Below are positions 6,856 to 12,804 of a stretch of DNA of 13,547 bases, in pieces. A program made the position numbers and the translations under genes. Position 1 is the stretch's first letter, and every line of letters starts with the position of its first letter. Source of the DNA: an uncultured Roseiflexaceae bacterium (GTDB lineage: Bacteria > Chloroflexota > Chloroflexia > Chloroflexales > Roseiflexaceae); contig CAIZHO010000303.1 of the NCBI GenBank assembly GCA_903932805.1, positions 1 through 13,547 on the forward strand. The letters are read 5' to 3'. Below the pieces are notes generated by a model. That model saw only the letters and a program-made list of their open reading frames with translations. It had not been told where the DNA came from and did no database searches.

Positions 6856-7278
6856 ATGTACTCGGCATATTTCTGGCTGGTATTGGGGGCAGTCCTCATT
6901 GTTGCCGAAATATTCGTGCCCGGTGTCTTTATCCTCTGGGTCGGGATTGCAGCCCTAGCGACCGCTGGGGTTGCACTCTTGTTCCCGTCGCTCGGGGCAT
7001 GGATACTGCTCTTTTTTGCAATAGTTACGGTTTTGACAGCTTTTGTTGGTACAAAAGTGTACATGATGATTACGTCAGCTCCGAGTACACTCAACGAGCT
7101 CGCACAACAACTCGTCGGCAAACGCGGGGTCTGTATCGCACGCCTCGATGACCCCGAAATTCGCATCAGAATCGACGGCGTCGAATGGGCTGCTCTCTCT
7201 GACGGCGATATCGATACGGGTGACCCTGTCGTCGTGCTGCGATTCCAAGATGCCAAACCGGTCGTACGCAGTGCGTAA
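6856..7278 (+). CDS. NfeD-family membrane protein (stomatin partner), short form
   Basis: 140 residues: three hydrophobic segments (about 5-21, 23-43 and 46-70) and then a soluble C-terminal OB-fold region (about 85-135) with G-K-R-G-V-C-I-A-R-L, I-D-G-V-E-W-A-A-L and D-I-D-T-G-D-P-V-V-V-L. That is the short NfeD form without the N-terminal serine-protease domain. NfeD proteins are encoded next to SPFH proteins and are thought to couple to them. Here the gap is 2 nt and AAGGA (6845-6849) lies 6 nt before the start, inside the end of the SPFH gene. Together they likely act in membrane organisation or envelope stress; a precise role cannot be read from the sequence. Confidence 0.93.
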   Translation: MYSAYFWLVLGAVLIVAEIFVPGVFILWVGIAALATAGVALLFPSLGAWILLFFAIVTVLTAFVGTKVYMMITSAPSTLNELAQQLVGKRGVCIARLDDPEIRIRIDGVEWAALSDGDIDTGDPVVVLRFQDAKPVVRSA

Positions 7279-7361
7279 GTTTACACGTTTGACGCACAAA
7301 ATCCAAAGAATTTCTTTACACTGGTTTCAGGAAACTATCACCTGTGCGCAGTTGAACTCTA

Positions 7362-7390
7362 TTGACTAACACAATCCACGGTGGTACTAT
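7362..7390 (+). promoter_or_regulatory. Promoter of the MerR-type regulator gene
   Basis: TTGACT (7362-7367), a 17-nt spacer and TACTAT (7385-7390) with TGG directly before it form a good sigma-70 type promoter with an extended -10, 39 nt before ATG 7430. The 17-nt spacer is normal and not the 19-20 nt typical of MerR-activated promoters, so classical MerR autoactivation is not indicated. Confidence 0.75.
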
Positions 7391-7429
7391 TTCGTCAGAG
7401 TTAATACTACGAACCGTAAAGTAGAGCCC

Positions 7430-7936
7430 ATGAATCGCGAACTCATGACCATTCGCCAGCTGGCTGATCGTGCTGGCGTGACCCAACGAACCATTCGGTA
7501 TTACACCGACGAAGGACTTATCGATGCACCCGTCGACAAGGTGCGTACTCCTCGATATACGGAACGTCACCTGTTGCAGCTGCTCGCAGCTGCCCGCCTC
7601 AAATCAGGGTACCTGCCACTGCGTGTCATCCGCGCACGCATGGCAGGGATGAATGACACCGATTTGCATGAAGTCATCAACAGCGCGACGGTTGCGATCG
7701 AAGAGCTTGTCACAGCCGACGTCCCGCCAGAGGTGGTTGCATCACATCACGTGAGTCGTGTGGTCAGCAATACCAAGTCAGATTACTCAGTACCTGCGAC
7801 CACCGAAGGCACACAAGAGATACGCTGGCACCGATATGTCATCGAAGAAGGCATCGAAATCCACTTCCGCGATGATCGCATCATCGACAGTGGTGAGCTT
7901 CGCCGCATTGGTGCTATCCTACGCCGCCGTCCGTAA
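7430..7936 (+). CDS. MerR-family transcriptional regulator
   Basis: 168 residues. The N-terminal winged helix (about 5-72) has the MerR pattern: M-T-I-R-Q-L-A-D-R-A-G-V-T-Q-R-T-I-R-Y-Y (6-25), the wing D-E-G-L-I-D-A-P and R-Y-T-E-R-H-L-L-Q-L-L (42-52). A shorter helix at about 77-97 follows, where dimerisation is usual. The C-terminal part (about 100-168) ends in W-H-R-Y-V-I-E-E-G-I-E-I-H-F-R-D-D (133-149). The protein has no cysteine, so a thiol-based metal or redox sensor of the MerR/CueR/SoxR kind is excluded; a small-molecule or protein signal is more likely. Its target is unknown. It has its own promoter, and the gene ends at a strong bidirectional terminator. ATG 7430 is used; ATG 7445, five codons on, is possible. 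Confidence 0.92.
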   Translation: MNRELMTIRQLADRAGVTQRTIRYYTDEGLIDAPVDKVRTPRYTERHLLQLLAAARLKSGYLPLRVIRARMAGMNDTDLHEVINSATVAIEELVTADVPPEVVASHHVSRVVSNTKSDYSVPATTEGTQEIRWHRYVIEEGIEIHFRDDRIIDSGELRRIGAILRRRP

Positions 7937-7947
7937 TGCTCGTCATT

Positions 7948-7990
7948 CACAAAAAACACCCCCGAGCGTTGCTCGGGGGTGTTTTTTGTG
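7948..7990. terminator. Bidirectional intrinsic terminator between convergent genes
   Basis: A perfect 20-bp inverted repeat (7948-7967 with 7971-7990) around the 3-nt loop GTT. The GC-rich upper stem is flanked by A6 on one side and T6 on the other, so it gives hairpin plus U-run on either strand. It serves the MerR gene from the left and the acidic-protein gene from the right, whose stop codon lies only 2 nt away. Confidence 0.95.
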
Positions 7991-7991
7991 G

Positions 7992-8660
7992 TCATTGCTC
8001 TGAACCGGGCACGTTGTAATCCTGGTCACTGTCTGCAGCGGGCGGTTGTGGCCGCTTGTATCGTCCCGGCCGTCGTCCATGAATCCATGCTCCAAAAATA
8101 TCGAGATACCCTGTTTCGTGCACCCCTGCACCGGCGCTCGCCGCACTGATATCAAACAACCTGCCGATATCTTCATCGCTGATCGTATATCCGTCGTCGT
8201 CCAACCACGCTCCACGCAGCGGGAGGATGTCCTGACCGTCCCTCAGGGTGTCGAAGTCGTTTGCCTTGGCGTGTGTGTCGTCTGCCGCGCTGCTCCCGAC
8301 ATCGTTCAGCCCCTCATCCGAGTCCAAGAAGTCATCATCATCGTCCTGATCATCTGCGTCGTCTGCATCGAGCTCAGCATCAAAATCGAAGTACTCGTGC
8401 GCATCGGTGCGGAAGGATGGTCCTTGGGGCTCGGTCATCTCGGGGAACGTGGTTGTCCACAACCGGATGATCCGCTTGATGCTGCGTGTCTGCGCGTATA
8501 GCTGGGCGAACTGCTCGTGGATTTCGTTCAACCCTGTGCGGGCAGCGCCTCGCTCGGTATCGATCACGACCGCACTCAGATACGAAAGCGCCGACGTTAT
8601 TTCGTCGTGCGCTTGGTTTAGGTTGTACTGCAAACGCGTTGCGTTGAGTTTGTTGCTCAT
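7992..8660 (-). CDS. Acidic protein of unknown function
   Basis: 222 residues and no family recognised. An N-terminal, probably helical part (about 5-75) has heptad-like hydrophobic spacing (Y-N-L-N-Q-A-H-D-E-I, A-L-S-Y-L, I-H-E-Q-F-A-Q-L-Y) and basic R-S-I-K-R-I-I-R-L-W at its end. A highly acidic, low-complexity linker follows: 17 of residues 92-120 are Asp or Glu, including five Asp in a row. After that comes a more ordered C-terminal part with L-R-G-A-W-L-D-D-D-G-Y-T-I-S-D-E-D-I-G-R (148-167) and G-Y-L-D-I-F-G-A-W-I (184-193), then a basic tail. No signal peptide or membrane segment is seen. ATG 8660 is chosen for AAAGGTGG (8673-8666) about 5 nt upstream; the open frame reaches 8819, but that part overlaps the promoter. 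A DNA mimic or a partner of a basic protein is conceivable but unproven. Confidence 0.8.
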   Translation of the reverse strand: MSNKLNATRLQYNLNQAHDEITSALSYLSAVVIDTERGAARTGLNEIHEQFAQLYAQTRSIKRIIRLWTTTFPEMTEPQGPSFRTDAHEYFDFDAELDADDADDQDDDDDFLDSDEGLNDVGSSAADDTHAKANDFDTLRDGQDILPLRGAWLDDDGYTISDEDIGRLFDISAASAGAGVHETGYLDIFGAWIHGRRPGRYKRPQPPAADSDQDYNVPGSEQ

Positions 8661-8789
8661 TCTTGCCACCTTTCTGTGTGCTGCGTTCCGTGATCTGTAT
8701 GCCGATATGGAACACATGCGCGTCGTTACATCATTTGCTCCTCTGCGGTGAAATACCTCTGTACCACCGTTCTTCTCGTCAACTTGCTT
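8661..8789 (-). promoter_or_regulatory. Long 5' leader of the acidic-protein gene
   Basis: About 120 nt lie between the predicted transcription start (near 8783) and the ATG at 8660, much longer than the 34-42 nt seen for other genes here. It contains GAGGAG (8743-8738) just before ATG-ATG-TAA (8734-8726), a possible two-codon upstream ORF. I see no known riboswitch. Confidence 0.4.
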
Positions 8790-8819
8790 ATAATACCACA
8801 ATTGCGTAATATATGTCAA
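8790..8819 (-). promoter_or_regulatory. Promoter of the acidic-protein gene
   Basis: On the minus strand: TTGACA (8819-8814), an 18-nt spacer and TATTAT (8795-8790) preceded by TGG (8798-8796). This has a consensus -35, a near-consensus -10 and an extended -10, the best promoter in the window. The gene may be well expressed. Confidence 0.85.
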
Positions 8820-9074
8820 ATCGCTTCTTTATTACAGTATAACTGTTATTATTACGTTGTTGTGTAAAAAACCAATCACAGCGTATGTTCATAGTGAATG
8901 AACGAGTGACTACGAACAGTCCGTGTGACGACAATATGTACGAACCTGCACGGCGCATAATCACAGCCGGCGGACCGCCGCCGACGCCGCAGAATCAGTA
9001 GGCATTGCCGCACAGCGAGAGCCGAGCTACCTACGAAGTGACGTTCTCTGTCCAATTACCACACCCGAACAGCA
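8820..9074. other. Gene-poor intergenic stretch with short inverted repeats
   Basis: No convincing gene is seen. The left part (8820-8880) is AT-rich and holds the 13-bp dyad ACAGT-ATA-ACTGT (8834-8846), lying 15 bp upstream of the minus-strand -35, a suitable place for an activator or repressor. Further on are GTTCAT/ATGAAC with a 5-nt loop (8887-8903) and a GC-rich CGGCGG-A-CCGCCG (8968-8980). A 38-codon plus-strand ORF from 8885 lacks an RBS and is not called. Confidence 0.5.
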
Positions 9075-9108
9075 AGCGGGCCGCAGTTCAGCAGAACTGC
9101 GGCCCGCT
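9075..9108 (-). terminator. Hairpin terminator after the ROK kinase gene
   Basis: A perfect 15-bp inverted repeat (9075-9089 with 9094-9108) around the loop AGCA, 11 nt past the kinase stop. In the minus direction the following bases (TGCTGTTC) are only modestly T-rich, so termination may be incomplete, but the stem is very stable. Confidence 0.75.
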
Positions 9109-9119
9109 ATGTTTGTTCA

Positions 9120-10034
9120 TTAGTCAATACACAAGGCGGCGCCACCGATAATACCAACGACATCACCGAGCGCTGCTGCTTTCAGTTGGGTTGCGTTGCC
9201 CAGCACGCGATATGCCATGATGGTGCGCAACGGGCCAAACAGAAAATCACCAGCGCCAGTCAATCCACCACCCAAAACCACAATCCCAGGGTTCATGAGA
9301 TTGCAGGCAGACGAAATGCCGATACCCAACCAACCCACCGCATGCTCCCAGATGCGCACTGCCGTCGGATCACCAGCGCGGGCTGCAGCAACGACATCAC
9401 GGGCGCTGATGCTTGCGGGATCGCGGTCTCGTAACGCAGCAGGGATATCCGCGCGTGCATCACGAGCAATCGACAAGCCCGATGACAACGACTCGAGACA
9501 ACCATTGCCGCCGCAGGCACAGGCAGGGCCGTCGGGCTTGAGGATCATGTGGCCCACTTCGCCGGCCCAGGCATGCTCGCCACGGTGGAGTCTGCCATTG
9601 ATGATGACGCCGCCACCGATCCCGGTGCTGACGGTCAGATAGAGCATATGGGTGCATCCGTACCCTGCGCCGAAGCGGTACTCGGCCAATGCAGCGGCAT
9701 CGGCATCGTTTGCAATCCGTGATGGAACGCCGAACGCCGCCTCGCAGGTTTGAGCCAACGGGTACGACTCCCAGCCGGGGATATGCATAGACAGGCGCAC
9801 TGTGCGCCCATCTGCCTCGACTGGCCCTCCGAACGAGACGCCAACCGCAGTAATGGGAGCCGCGTGCTGCGCACACAATTGCCGCCCGAGTTCGATCATC
9901 CGCTGCATACCCGCAGCTGCCCCGCCCGCAGGCGTCGGCGCGCGGAGTGACGCCAACACCGCACCCGAGTCGCTGTCGACAATCCCGGCGGCGAGTTTGG
10001 TCCCACCAAAATCAAACCCTAGGATCGCACTCAT
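9120..10034 (-). CDS. ROK-family sugar kinase (glucokinase-like)
   Basis: 304 residues; ATP-dependent phosphorylation of a hexose or amino sugar in the cytoplasm. Seen: phosphate loop D-F-G-G-T-K (8-13), sugar-binding and catalytic N-D110-A-D (109-112), V-S-T-G-I-G-G-G (135-142), and the ROK zinc site with H162 in E-V-G-H and C172-A-C174-G-G-N-G-C179-L-E. With all these kept, an active kinase is likely, so a ROK repressor is ruled out (no helix-turn-helix domain). Substrate is open: glucose, fructose, N-acetylglucosamine or N-acetylmannosamine are all used by relatives. ATG 10034 overlaps the stop of the SIS gene (ATGA), which implies coupled translation; the frame is open upstream to 10220, but that part is antisense-free shadow within the SIS gene. 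It is the last gene before the hairpin. Confidence 0.93.
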   Translation of the reverse strand: MSAILGFDFGGTKLAAGIVDSDSGAVLASLRAPTPAGGAAAGMQRMIELGRQLCAQHAAPITAVGVSFGGPVEADGRTVRLSMHIPGWESYPLAQTCEAAFGVPSRIANDADAAALAEYRFGAGYGCTHMLYLTVSTGIGGGVIINGRLHRGEHAWAGEVGHMILKPDGPACACGGNGCLESLSSGLSIARDARADIPAALRDRDPASISARDVVAAARAGDPTAVRIWEHAVGWLGIGISSACNLMNPGIVVLGGGLTGAGDFLFGPLRTIMAYRVLGNATQLKAAALGDVVGIIGGAALCID

Positions 10035-10588
10035 AGTGCGCGGATCCGATTGGCCAGATTGACGGCAAGCGCATGACAAAGGGCAATGTGTACGTCTTCG
10101 ACCTCGGGCATAAACGAGCTCGGCGCCACAAAGGCAACGTCGGCTTGGCTTGCTAATTTGCCCCCACCGAAGCCACTCATCCCGACCGTTGTGCCGCCGT
10201 GTGCCTTGACCCAGGTGCATGCATTGAGCACATTGGGTGAATTGCCGCTGCCCGATATGGCCACCAAGGTGTCGCCTGGGCGAAAGAACATGGGCAGTTG
10301 TTCGACAAACACCTGATCATACGCGGTGTCGTTGCCCCATGCAGTCACCAGTGGCATGTTGTCCGTGAGGGCTACAGCGCGGAAACGGCGCTTGTCGGGC
10401 ACAACGGTCCATTTGCCCAGATCACACACCAGGTGTGACGCACTCGCCGCCGAACCGCCGTTGCCGCAGACAATCACGGTATTGTCGCGTTGGTATGTCT
10501 GCCAGAGGACCTCGAGGACAGCCTCGGCCTGTGCGTCTGAGACGTTGCCCAAAACGGTAGCTAATTGTCGAAAATACTGCTGCATCAT
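10031..10588 (-). CDS. SIS-domain sugar-phosphate isomerase, GmhA-like
   Basis: 185 residues forming a single SIS domain. G-N-G-G-S-A-A-S-A-S-H52 (42-52) and I-S-G-S-G-N-S-P-N-V (111-120) are the two phosphosugar-binding loops of the GmhA group, which converts sedoheptulose 7-phosphate to D-glycero-D-manno-heptose 7-phosphate. Aligning by eye to GmhA, the zinc ligands His61 and His180 are kept (H52, H172), while Glu65 and Gln172 are replaced by Asp56 and Glu164. The reaction may therefore be the same or a related aldose/ketose isomerisation. AGGAGT (10603-10598) lies 9 nt before ATG 10588 and overlaps the stop of the GT2 gene. It sits between a glycosyltransferase and a sugar kinase, so it probably feeds an activated or scavenged sugar path. 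Confidence 0.85.
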   Translation of the reverse strand: MMQQYFRQLATVLGNVSDAQAEAVLEVLWQTYQRDNTVIVCGNGGSAASASHLVCDLGKWTVVPDKRRFRAVALTDNMPLVTAWGNDTAYDQVFVEQLPMFFRPGDTLVAISGSGNSPNVLNACTWVKAHGGTTVGMSGFGGGKLASQADVAFVAPSSFMPEVEDVHIALCHALAVNLANRIRAL

Positions 10589-10601
10589 TGCCGCTGCACT
10601 C

Positions 10602-11285
10602 CTATGCCAGAAAACGATATTTAAACAACGCCCATATGGCCCAGAAGCCCTGCGAAGGCTTCATTTTTTTGCCCTCTTCGTAGGTCCGGCCAATGTAGCT
10701 GACCGGGACTTCATAGATACGGTGCTTACGGAGCAGGATTTTGGCGGTAATCTCGGGCTCGATGCGGAAGTCATTGCTCTCGAGTGGAATGTTCTTGATG
10801 ATGTCGGCACGGAATGCTTTGTAGCATGTCTCCATGTCAGAAATCCAACAGTTAAACAAGAAGTTGGTCAAAAACGTCAAACACTTGTTGCCTAAGGCAT
10901 TCCAGAAGTACATACCGGTATGATTACCCATGAATCGAGACCCAAAGACGACATCGACTTTGCCATCGACGATAGGGTTAATGACTTGGTAGTAGTCATT
11001 GGGGTCGTACTCGAGATCGGCATCTTGGACGATGATGATGTCGCCGCTTGCATGCGCAAACCCCGTACGCACCGCGGCTCCTTTGCCACTATTGCGCAGG
11101 TGCCGGACCACGCGGAGGGTCGGGTCCTTGCGTTGTTCTTCGGCCAATACTTCCGCAGTATTGTCGCTTGAGCAATCATCGACCACAATGATTTCTTTAT
11201 CGAATCGGACCGCACGGACACGCTCGAGTATTATTGGGAGCGAATCGGCTTCGTTGTAACAGGGCATGATGACAGAAAGAACCAT
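10602..11285 (-). CDS. GT2-family glycosyltransferase (DPM1/polyprenyl-phosphate type)
   Basis: 227 residues, a GT-A fold with no membrane segment. Seen: S-V-I-M-P-C-Y-N-E-A (4-13), V-V-D-D-C-S-S-D-N-T (34-43), N-S-G-K-G-A-A-V-R-T-G (65-75), the metal/nucleotide-sugar D88-A-D90, F-G-S-R-F (114-118) and S-D-M-E-T-C-Y-K-A-F-R (149-159). This set is typical of transferases that move a hexose from GDP- or UDP-sugar to polyprenyl phosphate (dolichol-phosphate mannose synthase-like). Donor and acceptor cannot be fixed from sequence. The protein acts at the inner face of the membrane and could supply lipid-linked sugar for envelope glycans or protein glycosylation. AAGG lies about 6 nt before ATG 11285; 13 nt separate the stop from the SIS gene. 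Confidence 0.92.
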   Translation of the reverse strand: MVLSVIMPCYNEADSLPIILERVRAVRFDKEIIVVDDCSSDNTAEVLAEEQRKDPTLRVVRHLRNSGKGAAVRTGFAHASGDIIIVQDADLEYDPNDYYQVINPIVDGKVDVVFGSRFMGNHTGMYFWNALGNKCLTFLTNFLFNCWISDMETCYKAFRADIIKNIPLESNDFRIEPEITAKILLRKHRIYEVPVSYIGRTYEEGKKMKPSQGFWAIWALFKYRFLA

Positions 11286-11316
11286 AACAACCTTCGCGAC
11301 AAAACAGTGCCCAAAC

Positions 11317-11331
11317 CGCAGGCACCCTGCG
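11317..11331 (-). other. Small hairpin between the SDR and GT2 genes
   Basis: CGCAGG and CCTGCG pair perfectly around a 3-nt loop, with a further A/T-rich 3 bp beyond one mismatch. No U-run follows in the minus direction, so this is at most a weak terminator or an mRNA processing/stability element in the 53-nt gap. Confidence 0.35.
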
Positions 11332-11338
11332 TTTTGAA

Positions 11339-12109
11339 TTACCCAATCATGTTTTGGATTGTCCGAGAGATCCCCGGGAAGGCAGCACTAAAACGCGCCA
11401 GGAGTGCACTACTGCCGGGCACTATGACCTCACCCATGGTGCGACGTTGCAATGCGCGGATCACCGCAGCAGCGACCTGATCGCTGGTGCACGTACTGAG
11501 CGCAGCTGCTTTGGGGTACTTTTCGTTGGGAGCGTGTGTCTGGAATCCTGTCTGTGCGACACCAGGACAAATAATCGTACAGGCCACACCGGTACCGTTG
11601 AGCTCCTGCTGGAGCGTACGGCCAATTGCGACGAGCGCGAACTTGCTGGCGCAGTAATAGGCCATATTGCGTGCCGCTACCAACCCCGCCATCGAAGCCA
11701 TCATCACAATCTGACCGTTGCCACGGGCGATCATCGCCGGCAAAAAAGCCCGCGTACAGCGTACTGCCCCGTACACATTGACGTCCATGATGCGTTGCAA
11801 ATCAACCAACGGCGCATCGACGAGGGTGTCGAGCACCCCGAAGCCTGCGTTGTTGATGACGGTGTCGACTGTACCGAACGTCGTGGCTGCAGTGACAAGG
11901 GCTGCGATGTCGCTGTCACTCGTCACATCTGCAGTCACTGCCAATGCCTGTGTCGGCCCACCGAGTTCGGTAACGAGTGTCTGCAGTTTGTCGGTGGAAC
12001 GGGCCGCCAGAACGACCTTGGCACCCTGAGCAACCGCTTTGCGGGCAATATCTGCCCCAAATCCACTCGAGGCGCCGGTGATGACTACGACACGGTTCGT
12101 AAGCGACAT
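11339..12109 (-). CDS. Short-chain dehydrogenase/reductase (classical SDR)
   Basis: 256 residues, a Rossmann-fold NAD(P)-dependent oxidoreductase. Seen: T-G-A-S-S-G-F-G (11-18), A-A-R-S after the second strand (35-38, a basic residue that favours NADP), D61-V, N-N-A-G (86-89), N111, catalytic S139, Y152-x-x-x-K156 and C-P-G-V (181-184). The full active-site set is present. The substrate is unknown; closest general likeness is to broad SDRs annotated as ketoacyl or serine-type dehydrogenases. ATG 12109 is chosen for AGTAGG 6 nt upstream; in-frame ATGs at 12124 and 12145 have poorer RBS. The gene lies 53 nt ahead of the GT2 gene on the same strand, so the two may be cotranscribed, although the hairpin between them makes this uncertain. 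Confidence 0.93.
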   Translation of the reverse strand: MSLTNRVVVITGASSGFGADIARKAVAQGAKVVLAARSTDKLQTLVTELGGPTQALAVTADVTSDSDIAALVTAATTFGTVDTVINNAGFGVLDTLVDAPLVDLQRIMDVNVYGAVRCTRAFLPAMIARGNGQIVMMASMAGLVAARNMAYYCASKFALVAIGRTLQQELNGTGVACTIICPGVAQTGFQTHAPNEKYPKAAALSTCTSDQVAAAVIRALQRRTMGEVIVPGSSALLARFSAAFPGISRTIQNMIG

Positions 12110-12173
12110 AGAATGCCTACTCATCTCTATGCGGTCACGCCGCATTTACTACGGGTTGATATGTGTGCTACAG

Positions 12174-12181
12174 ATTATAAT
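12174..12181. promoter_or_regulatory. Bidirectional -10 region between the SDR gene and ridA
   Basis: ATTATAAT contains TATAAT on both strands (plus 12176-12181, minus 12179-12174). On the plus strand it lies 39 nt before the small ORF at 12221, matching promoter-start distances elsewhere here; on the minus strand it is 64 nt from the SDR start. Neither strand shows a good -35 at normal spacing (TTGATA at 12156 is only 14 nt away). Confidence 0.4.
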
Positions 12182-12220
12182 ATAGCAAAAGGCCGGGTGT
12201 GGGGCGAAAGGAGCTCCCGC

Positions 12221-12361
12221 ATGCTTCGCTCCGCTGGTGCACGTTACGCAACATACACGTCTAGACGACAACACGAATCGTACACCTGCACCTTCCCCCG
12301 ACCCGCCCAACATACAGTACTATATGAAAGTACTTTTGTAATTTGCGAGGAACCGACATGA
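12221..12361 (+). CDS. Possible 46-residue leader ORF ahead of ridA
   Basis: ATG 12221 has a strong Shine-Dalgarno, AAAGGAG (12207-12213), 7 nt upstream, and the ORF ends with TGA overlapping the ridA ATG (ATGA at 12358-12361). The peptide starts M-L-R-S-A-G-A-R-Y, is basic to neutral, has two Cys and no membrane segment, and resembles nothing I know. Codon use includes AGA, CGA and CTA, unlike the neighbours, so it may be a regulatory leader or no gene at all. GGAGC (12210-12214) can pair with GCTCC (12228-12232), hiding both RBS and ATG. Confidence 0.35.
   Translation: MLRSAGARYATYTSRRQHESYTCTFPRPAQHTVLYESTFVICEEPT
12318..12323 (+). promoter_or_regulatory. Weak candidate -10 box for ridA
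   Basis: TACTAT, 34 nt before ATG 12358. There is no TG extension and no -35, so ridA may instead be read from the TATAAT at 12176. Confidence 0.3.
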
Positions 12362-12735
12362 ATCGTACCGTTATCAAAACCGACAAAGCCGCACCTGCAA
12401 TTGGACCCTACTCACAGGCCATTTTGACCGACACGATGCTGTATTGCTCGGGCCAGATCCCGCTCAATGCTCAGGGGGTAATGGTCGAGGGCGATGTCAC
12501 AGCACAGACCATTCAGGTCTTCGAAAACATCACTGCCGTCCTCGCTGCTGCCGGCTCGTCGTTCGAAAAAGTCGTCAAGGTGACGGTGTTTTTGGCAGAC
12601 ATGAACGACTTCGCGGCGATGAATGCGGTGTATGGCCAGCACTTCACGGTTAACCCACCGGCACGCTCGACGGTGCAGGTCGCACGCTTGCCCCGCGATG
12701 CCAAAGTCGAAATCGAAATCACCGCCCTGCGCTAA
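12358..12735 (+). CDS. ridA: RidA family enamine/imine deaminase
   Basis: 125 residues, the normal length of YjgF/YER057c/UK114 proteins. RidA hydrolyses reactive 2-aminoacrylate and related enamines formed by PLP enzymes such as threonine dehydratase, releasing ammonia and the keto acid; it works as a cytoplasmic trimer. Seen: [10 protein letters not shown] (12-21), Y-C-S-G-Q-I-P-L (29-36), [11 protein letters not shown] (72-82) and P-A-R103-S-T-V-Q-V (101-108), in which Arg103 is the key substrate-binding residue, plus E118/E120 near the end. GAGG (12347-12350) lies 7 nt before ATG 12358, which settles this start over the upstream ATG at 12343. Nothing nearby encodes an obvious PLP enzyme. 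Confidence 0.96.
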   Translation: MNRTVIKTDKAAPAIGPYSQAILTDTMLYCSGQIPLNAQGVMVEGDVTAQTIQVFENITAVLAAAGSSFEKVVKVTVFLADMNDFAAMNAVYGQHFTVNPPARSTVQVARLPRDAKVEIEITALR

Positions 12736-12753
12736 CCGCAGTTGGTAATGATT

Positions 12754-12762
12754 TGGTAACAC
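12754..12762 (+). promoter_or_regulatory. Possible extended -10 before the ComEC-like gene
   Basis: TGG then TAACAC, 42 nt before ATG 12805, so position fits the TGGTA series although the last hexamer base is not T. TTGGTAA occurs twice, 11 bp apart (12742 and 12753), which could be a repeated protein-binding site or chance. Confidence 0.25.
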
Positions 12763-12804
12763 TGTTGTGCCATGCTTGCCTTTTCGCAGAGACGAGAGGT
12801 ACGT

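Noticed and set aside
5912..6868. Minus-strand ORF of 318 codons opposite the SPFH gene
   Set aside because: It is entirely antisense to a well-conserved protein; its pseudo-repeats mirror the coiled-coil codons of the SPFH gene.
8885..9001. 38-codon plus-strand ORF in the intergenic region
   Set aside because: No RBS, no promoter, odd composition and no recognisable product.
10035..10220. 62-codon N-terminal extension of the ROK kinase frame
   Set aside because: It lies inside the SIS gene; the kinase fold begins right after ATG 10034, which has the ATGA overlap.
9120..12109. Complete heptose or LPS biosynthesis cluster
   Set aside because: Only one GmhA-like gene is present; no phosphatase, nucleotidyltransferase or epimerase of that route is in the window.
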